Assembly: GCA_014529385.2 (NCBI GenBank)
Contig: CM043944.1
Location: 50,416,768 to 50,480,767 of the forward strand
Direction: 5' to 3'
Length of the DNA stretch: 64,000 nucleotides
Source of the DNA: Adiantum capillus-veneris
Lineage: Eukaryota; Streptophyta; Polypodiopsida; Polypodiales; Pteridaceae
A program made the translations under genes and the position numbers. How positions within the stretch are numbered: the first letter of the stretch is position 1; the number at the start of each line of letters is the position of its first letter. Of this stretch, positions 44,801 through 54,972 are shown piece by piece. The notes beneath the pieces were generated by a model, which saw only the letters and a list, made by a program, of their open reading frames with translations, was not told the origin of the DNA and ran no database searches.

Positions 44801-47800
44801 GTGCATAGTGATGTTTGTGGGCCCATGCAAACTCCGTCCTTGGGCAATTACCTGTACTTCGTGACTTTCATTGATGATTACTCCAGGCATGCATGGGTAT
44901 TTCCGCTTAAAGCGAAGTCCGAAGTCTTTATGTGCTTCAAATTTTTTTGGCTATGGCTGAAAATGTCTCAAAATGTACTATGGGCACCCTCCGTTCCGAT
45001 CGAGGGGGGGAGTATATGTCTCATGAATTTAATGCATTTCTGGCTAGTCGTGGGATAAAACACCGATGTACAATGCCTTATACACCTCAGCAAAATGGTG
45101 TTGCTGAGAGGAAAAACAGGTCACTAACGGAAATGGCACGATGTATGGTCAAAAGTCAAGCTCTGCCGCATTCTTTTTGGCTTGAGGCCATCATGTGTGC
45201 CACTTATGTACTTAACAGGTGTCCTACGAAAGCTTTGCAGTCTATTACTCCATATGAAGCATGGCATGAAAGAAAGCCTTCTATTGAGCACATGCGTGTT
45301 TTTGGTTGTTTGGCATATGCTTTGGTGCCACAAGTGCAGCGCAGAAAATTGGATGATAAGGCTGTCAAATGTATTTTTGTTGGTTATAGTGCTGAAAGCA
45401 AAGGTTACAGGTTGTATCATCCACAAACAAAACGTATTCTGGTTTCACGGGATGTAGTGTTTGTGGAAGATTCTGTTCAGCCCTTGCTGTCATGTACTAG
45501 AGACAGTAATGTAAGCTCACAGGACATTTATGACACTTTGTTGCCTCTTTTCAGTGGTGGAAATACGAATGTAAGTTCCAATGAGGCAAATGTACAGCCT
45601 ATGGGGGTTTTTGAAAATGTTTTAGAACAGCCTATTACTGATGCATATGTACATGATGTACTTGATGAGGAAAGGGCTGAAAATGAGCAGGCTAGAGGTA
45701 TGCCAAAATGGCTGGTGCACACTTTGCGTGACAGTAAATTGGATGCACCTTTATCTAGTCGTACTCGTTCAGGCTCTCGCCAGCATCTTATGCATCAGAT
45801 TGTTATGCTTTGGCTGTGTCTATTTTACATGATGTTGAGGAGCCTCTATCTTTTGATGAAGCACAGAATTCAGAAAATTGGATTGCTGCCATGAAATCAG
45901 AATATGATGCACTTATAGAGAATGACACATGGACTTTATGTGATTTGCCTCCTGGCAAAAAGGCCATTGGTACGAAGTGGGTTTACAAGTTGAAACGCAA
46001 GCCGGATGGTGAGATCGATCGCCATAAGGCTCGACTCGTTGCAAAGGGTTATGCACAACAAAAAGGCATAGATTATGAAGAGACTTTTGCTCCCACTTGT
46101 CGTATGACTACTGTGCGTTTTCTATGTGCATTGGCAGCTCATTTTGGTTGGGATGTACATCAATCAGACATTGTTACTGCTTTCTTGAATGGTGACATAT
46201 TTGAGGAAGTTTATGTAACGCAGCCTCGCGGTTTTGTCATAAAAGGACAAGAGGACAAAGTGTGCAAATGTAAAAAGGCTTTGTATGGGTTGAAGCAATC
46301 TCCTCGTGCTTGGTATGAGAAAGCTGACACTCATTTGGTTAAACGAGGCTTTCATTACAGTCCAACAGAAAGCACATTGTATGTAAAGCGTGAGGATGAT
46401 GTATTTCTCATTGTGGTTCTTTATGTTGATGATTTGCTGATCACTGGACCAAATGAGAGACATATTGCTGAATTTAAGGCTGATTTGAATGCTACTTTCA
46501 AGATGAAAGATTTGGGGCTGTTGCATCATTACTTGGCTATACAGTTTAAGCAGTGTGATGGTGGTATTGCCTTGTGTCAGAAAAGTTACATAGAGACATT
46601 GCTATGTAAGTTTGGACTTGAGGATTGCAAACCTATTGCCACTCCCATGGAAACAGGTTTGAAGTTGAGTCTACATGATGCTGGCGATCCTGCTGATGTC
46701 ACTCTTTACCAAACTGCTGTTGGCTGCCTCATTTATGTATGCAACACGAGGCCAGATATTCAGTTTGCAGTCTCGCAGGTCAGCAGATTTATGCATAGCC
46801 CAGTGTCTAAGCATTGGCAGGCTGTTAAGAGGATTTTCCGCTACCTTAGTGGCACTTTACATCTTGGCTTGTTTTATCCCAAGGGGGGATCATTGCCGCC
46901 AGACTTACATGCTTTTTCGGACTCAGATTGGGCTGGTTGTTTTGACACGCGAGTGTCCACAAGTGGTTTTTGTTTCATGCTTGGTAGTTCATGTATATCA
47001 TGGTTGAGCAAGAAGCAACCTACTGTGGCCACTTCGAGTTGTGAGGCTGAGTACAGGGCAGTCTTCACAGCTACGGTTGAGTGTGTATGGCTCAGACGCC
47101 TTATGGCTGATTTGGGTGTTGGACAGGACACTGCCAACACTATCTACACTGACAGTCAGAGCGCATTGGCAGTTGCGAGGAACCCAGTTTTTCATGCTCG
47201 CACAAAGCACATTGAGGTGTATTACCACTATGTCAGGGAGAGGCTCTCAGCAGGAGAGATCAGCTTGGCTTATGTGCCAACACAGGACAACCTTGCAGAT
47301 CTTTTCACAAAGGCATTGTCTCGTGAGAAGCTTGAAGCTTTCTGCAAAGCTTTGGGCTTACTCCGCTTTGTGGACTGATCCTGTCCTCAGGGCATGGCAC
47401 TTCCCTTTACTCATGCGCCAGCTCTCGTTCACCGCATCACTCCAGGGGGGATTTGTTACCATATACATGTGGTAGTGATGTGTGTGAACACACTAGGACC
47501 GCCGGGGCATTTTTTCCCTCTTTAGGAGGTTTTTTCCCCCGTGCATTGTATATACGCCCATCACTCTAGGGCTATCTATCTTTCCATTGCACACTAAGTA
47601 ACACACTCTCTATTGTGTGCTTGGAGCTTCCTTCATCTTCTCCAAGCTGTGTGTGTTTATCTGCAACCCTAATTCCAACACACATGGCTTGCACGGCCAC
47701 AAACTCCTCCTCAGAGACCTTGGCCTGCTCGGCCGTTGCCACCTTGGCTTGTGCGATTGCCACTATGTCCGTCAAAGTATTCCCCATGGGCAGTAGGAGA

Positions 47801-48587
47801 TCATCGTCATGGGAGGTGGTGGTATCAAGATCAAACTTTCCATGGGCATCGAGGATGACGAAACACTCATCCATGCGAAGCTCAAAGGATTTCTCCAGAT
47901 CGTGCATAAACACAAACTCCTCCTCACCTACCACAATGGAGGAGAAGCGGGTAATCTCTACCTCAGGGATGGCATCCCGAGTGGTGGTTCCTTCTGGCGG
48001 TCCGGAGGATGAACCAACTGATGGAGAGGCCTCCAAGAGCCCTTGAATCCCTACAGGGTAGGTCAAGGTAAGCGTCCTCTCCTCTGCGGATGAGTCAATG
48101 GCCGCGGGCTTGGGGTCCTTCACATCAGCCAATACCCCGCCGATCTGCAAGTGAGGTAGCACTACGTCAGGGCGTGTTGGGCACACGTGAAGGAGGAAGA
48201 TCATTATGGCCTGAACAGAGAAAAAAGTGTTTCCGATCCTTCCCTTACGCATTGCTCGCACATCATCAGCTTCAAGCCGCACATATTGTCCGGCGGGTTG
48301 TGCTATGGTGGCAAAGCGTGCAAGCCGCTGATGAAATAGCCTGTCCCCTTGGTAGATGTGGTGGAGAAGGCCTTCAGGGACCCATTGCCCTGGCGGGTTT
48401 GGTAACTCAACAATGAATTTCCCCATGCACGTGGAAATGTATGAAGTAATGTGCTCAAGAAATTGAGAGTGGAGGGTCAAGGTGGTTTCCAAATCGGGTT
48501 GGGTTGTGAAAAATGCTTGAAGCTCAGGGCGATTTGCATGCCCAACCTCAGTAAGGAATGCATCTAAAGCACTAGTAGCAGCCATTT
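41895..48587 (-). CDS. gene C, left copy: unknown protein, interrupted by Copia-2
   Basis: A minus-strand gene of two exons. Exon 1 runs 48587-47686 and, beyond Copia-2, 42556-42424. A short intron (about 42345-42423, gtatag...ctcag) follows, then exon 2 runs 42344-41895. Without Copia-2 the frame is open and would give about 490 residues. It starts MAATSALDAFLTEVG; an upstream in-frame Met at 48627 is possible. Features are QWVPEGLLHHIYQGD, an acidic Ser/Thr-rich middle, a basic SKRARVDSPP stretch that could be a nuclear localisation signal, and a conserved globular C-terminal exon (ALAHYLGTLPTGVVVFV). The family is not recognised. It runs convergent to the H3-like gene. Confidence 0.6.
42552..42556. 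repeat. Copia-2 target-site duplication (left)
   Basis: cacat here and at 47681-47685. The uninterrupted right-arm copy of gene C has it once (in ccatgtgtttggc, about 52180-52192). Confidence 0.95.
42557..42783 (+). repeat. Copia-2 5' LTR
   Basis: TGTTACC...TTCCAACA, 227 bp. Confidence 0.96.
42786..42797 (+). promoter_or_regulatory. Copia-2 primer-binding site (tRNA-iMet)
   Basis: tggtatcagagc, three bases after the LTR. Confidence 0.95.
43094..45058 (+). CDS. Copia-2 gag-protease-integrase (N-terminal part)
   Basis: I start at the ATG at 43094 (MADNNNTDVFKM), which follows Copia-1 and gag convention, although the frame is open from 43034. Residues ~1-260 are a UBN2-type gag, ~284-300 a CCHC knuckle (CHYCKANDHLIKSC), ~368 the protease active site (WYFDSGATKH), ~505-545 the pre-integrase zinc region (HARFGHLNF, CEGCILGK), and ~571 the first integrase Asp (HSDVCGP). 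A one-base deletion in a T run near 44945 shifts the frame, and the last ~40 codons are out of frame. Confidence 0.95.
   Translation: MADNNNTDVFKMLVAEDRLDGDNYPMWAYMMQHVLVSKGVWNIVQGIDVRPGSEDVGDVEDVADLAARIAAVRVVLPTAEQARWDVKDAQAHALIALSVKRTIIPHIRSTKSAKQAWDILAGLYASRNEAKIALLRKELESKIMHEEDDMDTFLASVKDINEQLISAGEVISDSSLVQTVLDALPDSYQTFASTWRLMTQGNPEVVKFDALCTLLLQESLSRKNRTRQRAVEQAFIASQRKGGNSNAATSYGSTVSGKNSVPNASAGSTSSGNSGDKGKKKMRCHYCKANDHLIKSCPKLKAKEAKKKEGGSTANGGSTTNAAIVESSVKGDCDADVDAEWAFSAECTYNPAVHDACLSVAADSHVWYFDSGATKHITSHRELFTSLESVPHGNSVTCANNASYPVQGVGKIVLTAANGSSFTLVDALYVPGIKKNLLSVSALARLGLVVKFVDDRCTVHDLSFGDEIVAFGLLCRGLYKLTLYDKCGQNFANAVADSRAISDAKLWHARFGHLNFASLLRLQKSDMVASLPPLEAPVKHVCEGCILGKMQRSKFPKDGSVRATCRLQLVHSDVCGPMQTPSLGNYLYFVTFIDDYSRHAWVFPLKAKSEVFMCFKFFWLWLKMSQNVLWAPSVPIEGGSICLMNLMHFWLVVG
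44932..45894 (+). CDS. Copia-2 integrase core, shifted frame
   Basis: Continues the integrase: the second Asp in RSDRGGEYMS, the Glu in QQNGVAERKNRS, then the C-terminal region (FGCLAYALVPQ, VFVEDSVQPLL) and the Ser-rich linker. A second one-base deletion near 45782 (tctcgccagc; Copia-1 has tctcgccatgc) shifts it out of frame before the RT. Confidence 0.93.
   Translation: MLQIFLAMAENVSKCTMGTLRSDRGGEYMSHEFNAFLASRGIKHRCTMPYTPQQNGVAERKNRSLTEMARCMVKSQALPHSFWLEAIMCATYVLNRCPTKALQSITPYEAWHERKPSIEHMRVFGCLAYALVPQVQRRKLDDKAVKCIFVGYSAESKGYRLYHPQTKRILVSRDVVFVEDSVQPLLSCTRDSNVSSQDIYDTLLPLFSGGNTNVSSNEANVQPMGVFENVLEQPITDAYVHDVLDEERAENEQARGMPKWLVHTLRDSKLDAPLSSRTRSGSRQHLMHQIVMLWLCLFYMMLRSLYLLMKHRIQKIGLLP
45810..47378 (+). 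CDS. Copia-2 reverse transcriptase-RNase H
   Basis: 522 open codons. The RT begins WIAAMKSEYDALIENDTW, has QSDIVTAFLNGD and the catalytic YVDDLLITG (about 46421), and is followed by the RNase H motifs SDSDWAGC, SSCEAEYRAV, TDSQSALAVARNP and HIEVYYHYVRE. It ends at a stop at 47376-47378, about 75 bases before the 3' LTR. The frame is intact, so it would be active if made. Confidence 0.96.
   Translation: MAVSILHDVEEPLSFDEAQNSENWIAAMKSEYDALIENDTWTLCDLPPGKKAIGTKWVYKLKRKPDGEIDRHKARLVAKGYAQQKGIDYEETFAPTCRMTTVRFLCALAAHFGWDVHQSDIVTAFLNGDIFEEVYVTQPRGFVIKGQEDKVCKCKKALYGLKQSPRAWYEKADTHLVKRGFHYSPTESTLYVKREDDVFLIVVLYVDDLLITGPNERHIAEFKADLNATFKMKDLGLLHHYLAIQFKQCDGGIALCQKSYIETLLCKFGLEDCKPIATPMETGLKLSLHDAGDPADVTLYQTAVGCLIYVCNTRPDIQFAVSQVSRFMHSPVSKHWQAVKRIFRYLSGTLHLGLFYPKGGSLPPDLHAFSDSDWAGCFDTRVSTSGFCFMLGSSCISWLSKKQPTVATSSCEAEYRAVFTATVECVWLRRLMADLGVGQDTANTIYTDSQSALAVARNPVFHARTKHIEVYYHYVRERLSAGEISLAYVPTQDNLADLFTKALSREKLEAFCKALGLLRFVD
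47454..47680 (+). repeat. Copia-2 3' LTR
   Basis: 227 bp, preceded by a polypurine tract and followed by the TSD cacat. Confidence 0.96.
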
Positions 48588-48778
48588 CTTCTCTTTGTGT
48601 GATTGGGTATGCTAGGTCTCTCTGCAATGCTGCGATGAAAATGGTGAAATGAGGAGGTGGTCCTCCTTATACAGACATATTCCATCTCGAAAAAAATAAA
48701 AAATATGCATTTAAAAAATAAATTTACACCACCTTAAATTTAAACTCAAGTACAAAATCAAGTACAACACCTTAAAAC

Positions 48779-48866
48779 TTTTCAAAATCATTAATAAAAT
48801 ATCCAATATATAAACGATTAAACTTTTCAAAATCATTAATAAAATATCCAATATATAAACGATTAA
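48779..48866. repeat. 44-bp perfect tandem duplication in D
   Basis: Two adjacent copies of a unit that begins ttttcaaaatcattaataa. The right arm has a single copy (about 51060-51110), so the duplication happened in the left arm only. Confidence 0.9.
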
Positions 48867-49015
48867 AGTTACAAGCCAATTCACTTAGACAAGATGATTT
48901 CGTGTGTAGCCCAATCTTTGTAAACAAGCATAGTGGCCTCCATCCGCCTTCCAATCTATACAACCAAAAATGGCCAATCAAAATACAAAAACCCACAAAA
49001 AATAAGAAAAGGTAG

Positions 49016-50205
49016 CTAAGCAAGCACAAAGCAGACCTTGCGTTGTTCTAGTTTGAAACTTGCATTACCGCCATCCTCAAATCCCATTATGACAAAGTGT
49101 TCTCGAAGATTGGCAAGAGTCCAATGCGGATTCACTGCAACCACCTCCACCTCGTTATTGGGAATGCGGACACGAATTTCAAAGGATTGAATCTCTGCGG
49201 CTGTCAGCTGCAAGGGTATCCATTTTCCACGTTTGTGCATCCACCTCTCATAGCTAAACAGTGCATACAAGGTGCACCTTGCTTTCAAATACCGAAGGCA
49301 AAGCTGTGTGGGGGACACATTGCACTTATAACGGTCACCATCATGCAAACCGTCAACATAGCCGCAATTGACACCTAGAATGGTGTCCATTGCATCTATG
49401 TCAACTTCTTTGCAAACAAACATTGTTGGTGTTTCTACAATCGGCAGAGAGACGAATGCATGCACAAACAAATGAATGGGACAATGCCAACTGAGACCCA
49501 CCGATCTGGTTGCCTTACCAAACTTTAGGGATCGTTGGAAATCTTGCAGCACCTTGCGCTTGAAAGAAAGCAAAGCCCGATGGTCTGGAGTTGGCCATTC
49601 TACACTCTGCAATGAGGGTGTCTCCACGGCTTCTAATCTACCATAGCTTTGGCTTGACTTCGGCACCACGTACTTGTGGGAGTACATGAATATTCGTTGC
49701 TCGATAAGTTTTTTCGATGAAACATTAGGAAACATAAGCTCCCCAATGTGAGCATGCACAACCATGAACATGCCTGAGAGGCACTCAAGTGGCTGCTCCT
49801 CAACTAAGCTGGATGGAAAAACATCTTTACAAATGCCCTTAGTTAAACATAATCATCATATAAAGGTAAACATGACATATGCATGGGATAGCTAAACCAT
49901 GAAAACTTACAATGAGGTGCAAATTGAGGTGAAGCTCTCTTGAGGTGGAGCTTAGCTGCACTGTAGACGTGTTGCACGATGGCCACCATTCCGGACTTTG
50001 TTTCTTTGAATGCCAATAGCCGGCCCTTCCAATGACGTTCCAATACGCCTCGACACCGTACGCGATGAGGTCCAGCATGTGACGGTTGCATGTAGATCCA
50101 TGCACCCTTCTTGAATACTTGTGGGATCCATACCCCCTCTGAGTCTTTTGTGTTGTGCAACACAATCTCCTCTATCTTTGGTTTGGGCCGTCTATGCGTG
50201 GACAT
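49016..50205 (-). CDS. gene A, second copy: unknown protein, two exons
   Basis: Exon 1 runs from the ATG at 50205 (MSTHRRPKPKIEEIV) to about 49912, before a gtaagt donor. Exon 2 runs from about 49826 to the stop near 49016 (KVCFVLA). No stop or shift is visible in this copy, so it is the better one. The product is about 365 residues. GVWIPQVFKKGAWIYMQPS, then GELMFPNVSSKKL and RIFMYSHKYVV may be a BAH-like fold, and a C-terminal half rich in aromatic and Cys residues follows. An alternative frame of exon 1 (AGYWHSKK.SPEWWP) is also conserved between copies, so the exon 1 frame is not certain. Confidence 0.55.
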
Positions 50206-50519
50206 GCTTGGGAAGTTGGGCTTAGGAAGGGATTTGAAAGAGTTGAGTATTGAGGGGAGGGTGAGGTGAGCTGCCTATGGTGGCTATGGTGGCTTTGACA
50301 GTGGAGATAGAGAAAGAGGAGAGGAGTGAGAGGTAGAGAGGATAGTGGAGCTGTGGGCTATGGAGTGTGGGACTATAGAGGGTTGATGGAGGTGTGAGAG
50401 AACGGGGAGCTATGGAGAGAGAGGAAGAGAGTGGTGGAAAGCTTTCGGCTATGGCTGCCTTGATTGTAGAGAGAGAATGGGAGGAGGGAGAAGAGGGAAA
50501 GTGTGGGAGAGAAAAGTAA

Positions 50520-50526
<7 letters not shown>

Positions 50527-50557
<31 letters not shown>
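50527..50557. repeat. (GA)n microsatellite in A leader
   Basis: About 30 bases of GA repeat, equivalent to the CT-rich leader at 34665 in the left copy, which is shorter. Confidence 0.9.
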
Positions 50558-50560
<3 letters not shown>

Positions 50561-50741
50561 TGGATTTTGGGAAAAAAAATTGACTTTTTAAAATTAGTTT
50601 ATGTTTTGGGACAGTTTTGGAGGCAAATGGGTCAACTTTGGAACTTTTAAAAAAAATTCAATTTTTAGGGTTTTTAAGCATGCGCGTTTTTTTTTGGGGG
50701 GTCCCTCCCTCTTTTATGACACCTCTCTCCTCCTATTTACT

Positions 50742-50763
50742 CCCCCCCCCCCCCCCCCCCCCC
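50742..50763. repeat. poly-C tract in the A leader (22 C)
   Basis: The complement of the poly-G at 34457-34479. Confidence 0.95.
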
Positions 50764-50903
50764 AGCCTACCTCCCACCTCTCTCTAAGAACCAAGCATTG
50801 AAGAGGGAGACAATTAGGCTGCACCCCTACCATTCCTCCCCCTCTAGGTGATATCCCAAGAGCCTTCTCATTGGTTCTCCCTTATGCCTTCACTAATCAA
50901 AAA

Positions 50904-50934
50904 GGCCCAAGGAGAGTCCATATTTTTCCTAATG
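50904..50934 (-). repeat. 31-bp terminal motif, copy 3 (A start, D junction)
   Basis: The reverse complement reads cattaggaaaaatatgg...ctccttgggcc. The sequence beyond it is D (tatttgtattttgattg). Confidence 0.8.
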
Positions 50935-51203
50935 TATTTGTATTTTGATTGCCCATTTTTTGATTGTATAGATTAGAAGGCGGATGGAGGCCACTATGCT
51001 TGTTTACAAAGATTGGGCTACAGACGAAATCATCTTGTCTAAGTGAATTGGCTTGTAACTTTAATTGTTTATATATTGGATATTTTATTAAATATTTTGA
51101 AAAGTTTTAAGGTGTTGTACTTCATTTTGTACTTTAGTTTTAAGGTGGTGTAAATTTATTTTTTAAATGCATATTTTTTATTTTTTTCAAGATGGAATAT
51201 GTC

Positions 51204-51211
51204 TATATAAG
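51204..51211 (+). promoter_or_regulatory. TATA box of gene C, right copy
   Basis: ctatataag lies about 40 bases before the ATG at 51250. The left copy has the altered tgtataag. Confidence 0.6.
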
Positions 51212-51249
51212 GGGGACCACCTCCTCATTTCACCATTTTCATCCCAGCA

Positions 51250-52858
51250 TTGCAGAGAGACCTAGCATACCCAATCACGCAAAGAGAAGACATGGCTGCT
51301 ACTAGTGCTTTAGATGCATTCCTTACTGAGGTTGGGCATGCAAATCGCCCTGAGCTTCAAGCATTTTTCACAAACCAACCCGATTTGGAAACCACCTTGA
51401 CCCTCCACTCTCAATCTCTTGAGCACATTACTTCATACATTTCCACGTGCATGGGGAGATTCATTGTTGAGTTACCAAACCGGCCAGGGCAATGGGTCCC
51501 TGAAGGCCTTCTCCACCACATCTACCAAGGGGACATGCCATTTCTTCAGCGGCTTGCACGCTTTGCCACCATAGCACAACCCGCCGGACAATATGTGCGG
51601 CTTCTTGTTGATGATGTGCGAGCAATGCGTAAGAGAAGGATCGAAAACACTTTTTTCTCTGTTCAGGCCATAATGATCTTCCTCCATGAGTGCCCAGCAC
51701 GCCCTGACGTAGTGCTACCACACTTGCAGATCGGCGGGGTATTGGAACACCAAGCCCGCGGCCATTGACTCATCATCCGCAGAGGAGAGGACGCTTGCCT
51801 TGACCTACCCTGTAGGGATTCAAGGCCTCTTGGAGGCCTCTCCATCTGTCGGTTCATCCTCGGGACCGCCAGAAGGAACCACCACTCGGGATGCCATCCC
51901 TGAGGTAGAGATTACCCGCTTCTCCTCCATTGTGGTGGGTGGGGAGGAGTTTGTGTTTATGCACGATCTGGAGAAATCCTTTGAGCTTTGCATGCATGAG
52001 TGTTTTTCCATCCTCGATGCCCATGGCAAGTTTGAGGCTGATACCACCACCTCCCATGACGATGATCTCCTACTGCCCATGGGGAGTACTTTGGCGGACA
52101 CAGTGGCGATCGCACAAGCCGAGGTGGCAACCACCGAGCAGGCCAAGGTCTCTGAGGAGGAGTTTGTGGCCGTGCAAGCCATGTGTTTGGCTAAACACGC
52201 AAGAGTGGATTCACCACCACCTGCTGCTGCAACACCTGTTTTGCTTGATCCAAAGGGGAAGTCAAGTGTGGATCTTTACTTGCACCTAGATGCCGATGAG
52301 GAGGATCGTAGACAAGAGGTATAGATGCTCACTTACATTTGATTGTTACAAATGATTTTGTTAATGTTATATCATAATTTTGTGCCATATCTCAGAAAAC
52401 CTATGTTTTGCATGATGTTCTGGAGGTTGACGCCTGGGCGCAACGGTCAGGGGGGGGGGAGGACGCCATTCGGACCTCAAGCGGCACTTGCTCACTACCT
52501 CGGCACACTTTCGACTGCTGTCGTGGTGTTTGTCCATGACGACTACTCTCCCAATGGTCGCTACAAAATTTTTGCTCTCCGTTCACTCTTCAAGGCGTTG
52601 TGTTTAACAACACTTGCCCAATCGGCCAACCTTGTAGTGCTTGTAAAGAAAGATTATGCAATATCCACTTTCGGTGTTAACTTTCACGGGCGCCTTATTG
52701 CCCATGTCGGCATGAACCAAGCTGTAGGGGTTAATGACACCCAAGAAATCAAAACCACTCTACTTAACAGTCAGGGAGCCACCCCAAAAGGCCAAGCGCC
52801 AGAAAATTGTAATTCGAAAGATCCTAAAGCAAAAGCCGGATATCATGTAAAGCATTGA
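51250..52858 (+). pseudogene. gene C, right copy, without Copia insertion
   Basis: Exon 1 is 51250 to about 52320, then a short intron (gtatag...ctcag, about 52320-52395), then exon 2 to 52858. A deletion near 51738 removes the join between QIGGVL and the next block, and base changes near 52425-52460 disturb the start of exon 2. It retains the site where Copia-2 sits in the left copy, as uninterrupted QAMCLAKHARVDSPP. The alignment of both copies supports the reading frame and the intron. Confidence 0.6.
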
Positions 52859-53084
52859 TTTCTTGAATGAAACTACTTTTTGGTGTCTACGACTCTCTTA
52901 CTTGCAAGGTTTTGAATTTCTTATATGTTGGGCTTCCATTGTGTATGAGAAGCACCATAATTTCTAATATGACTACTAAAGGGTTTGGCAGGCATTAAAA
53001 TTAATAAAATTCATACTTTGTTATATCTAGGCTTCCAAAGTTATGGATGTGCCTACTGAAGGGCTTGGAAGGCCCTAAAATGGG

Positions 53085-53154
53085 CTGCCATAAGGGCGCG
53101 CATTGGGGCCTTCCATCAGCCAATGAAATGGGCAAACGCGCGCCTTTGTGGCAG
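53085..53154. repeat. GC-rich hairpin, right arm (pair of hairpin 2)
   Basis: 53085-53104 and 53135-53154 pair with a few mismatches (ctgccataagggcgcgcatt against cgcgcgcctttgtggcag). Confidence 0.85.
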
Positions 53155-53522
53155 ATGATTTTGGACCCATCTAGGAGCATAGCCAGGTACAAAAAACAAA
53201 GACAAGACATTAATACCCAATTGCAAAACAAAAAGACAAGCATACCTAGGTAACCTTAAGCCCATCTTGCCCCAGATACTTAAAGTTGTATTAACAAACC
53301 ACAAGAGGAAACTATGTGGCAATCTCTAGCCCATTTTGAAGTATAGGACTGACTTCACAGATGCAATAACCATCCTTCAAAATTTCTATGCTACATGGAC
53401 TAAGGGGGGATGATTGCCAGAAGCATCTATGCTAATTGAAGCATTGAATCAAACAAAACCTCCTTATTGCTTGTTTAAATTATCTGGAAATCATTGGAAA
53501 GTGTTTGGAATGCACTAGAAAA

Positions 53523-53596
53523 GGCTGCCACAAGGGCGCGCATTTTGTCCATCCATATGCCTCTGGAAGCCCCAAATGCACGCCCTTGTGGCAGCC
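53523..53596. repeat. GC-rich hairpin, right arm (pair of hairpin 1)
   Basis: 53523-53544 and 53575-53596, a 22-base stem with one mismatch. Confidence 0.88.
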
Positions 53597-53978
53597 AGTT
53601 TGGGGGAATTCCAAGCCATTTTCAACACTTTGTAGATGCTTTTTCCATGAAATAGTGAGTCAAATAGCATGGATGCATCAGGAAGTGCATGCCCCACTTA
53701 GCCACGGTGCTGAACGTAGGCAAGTTTTCACAATAACAAGCTAATGGCTACATACATACAATAGAAGGTAGACAAAACTTGGACCAGTGCTACATCGCAT
53801 GGTACATAATTAAAACAATACAATGCGTAGTGGGGTATACAATAAAAGACGCTTATATTCAAATTCTTCCCAATATAATGCACAGAGTGGGGTATACAAT
53901 CAAAAGATGCTTGTATTCAAATTCTTCCCAATCTTGGAAGTTTTGTAAATACAAAAAGGTTTGATGCCTAATTACAAG

Positions 53979-54836
53979 CTACTCCTCATGGCGCAAACGG
54001 CGAGCAAGCTGCATATCCTTGGGCATAATGGTTACACGCTTTGCATGGATGGCACATAGGTTCGAATCCTCGAATATGCTAGTTAGATATTGCTCTGCTG
54101 CCTCTTGGACTGCCTCTATGGCCACGGCACCCATCCGAAACTGAGTGTTGTACAATTGCAAAACCTCCCTTCATAGCCTTGAAAAAGGGGCCCTCCGAAT
54201 TAAGAGCTCGGTGCTCTTTTGATAATGTCGAATCTCCGCAAAAGCACGGCTGCGCTTTCATACCTTCTGAGGTCGATGTGGAGGTGCATTTTTGGCATGA
54301 GTTGGGGCAGCTTGCTTCCTCTTGTTGTAGACAATGCTCTTACTCTTTTTTTTCTGCACAGGCACTTCCAACACCTCATAATATGATTCCACCCACTCTT
54401 CATCTGATTCGTGCTCTTCACTATTGAGCGGATGTGATGGTGTAGGTCCACTCCCTTTAGGAAGTGTCTTACCCCCAATAGACATGTGATCCTGATAAGT
54501 TTGTATTTTGACACTAACGCATGGGGCATCTTCATCCGTTTGCGTCTCTTCAGAGCCTTCTGACGGTTGCTTTTGGCTGTTTGTTTCTTTGCCTTGGTCG
54601 GTCTCATCCTCCCTGTTGCCATCAAAATCGTTGGAGTAGGATGAATAGACAACAAGGCGATGCTTCCTTCTCTCTTTTGCTGCTGTAGAGGACTGGCCAT
54701 GCTGATTTGAAGCTCCAGCTTCTTCTGTGTGGACTTCACCTTGAGCTTGTGAAGTTCTAGCTTCTGTACCTTTGAGTCATTGGCCATCCGGCCCCGCTGG
54801 ATATGCAATCCTTGTCATTTGTTTTGTTCTTGCCAT
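53979..54836 (-). pseudogene. histone H3-fold protein, right copy (two stops)
   Basis: The start is the ATG at 54836. The first residues MARTKQMTRIAYPAG keep the canonical H3 ARTKQ. A stop follows soon after PDGQ, another lies at the start of the fold (CAA to TGA before KRSRAFAE, about 54262) and another in alpha-1 (TGC to TGA, about 54174). The fold end [16 protein letters not shown] and [10 protein letters not shown] is unchanged from the left copy. Here the position in ELLI.RAPF is Arg, as in canonical H3, where the left copy has Trp. Confidence 0.85.
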
Positions 54837-54972
54837 GGTAGCACCTAGTAGGGAAAATGACAAAATGAGCGCCTTCAACCTTTAAATAGGTTTTTTTTAA
54901 TTTGGGCCCTTTCACACTATGCGGCCAATTGAGTGAAAGTCAAATAAACCAATTGAATTTAACAACTAAACC

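Larger units (their letters stand above)
42557..47680 (+). mobile_element. Copia-2: young full-length Ty1/copia element
   Basis: 5,124 bp. Two 227-bp LTRs (42557-42783, 47454-47680) differ at only three positions. TSD cacat, initiator-Met primer site at 42786-42797, polypurine tract tccaggggggatt just before 47454. The internal frame is gag-protease-integrase-RT-RNase H in copia order. It is the same family as Copia-1 but on the opposite strand. Two one-base deletions (near 44945 and 45782) break the polyprotein. Confidence 0.97.
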
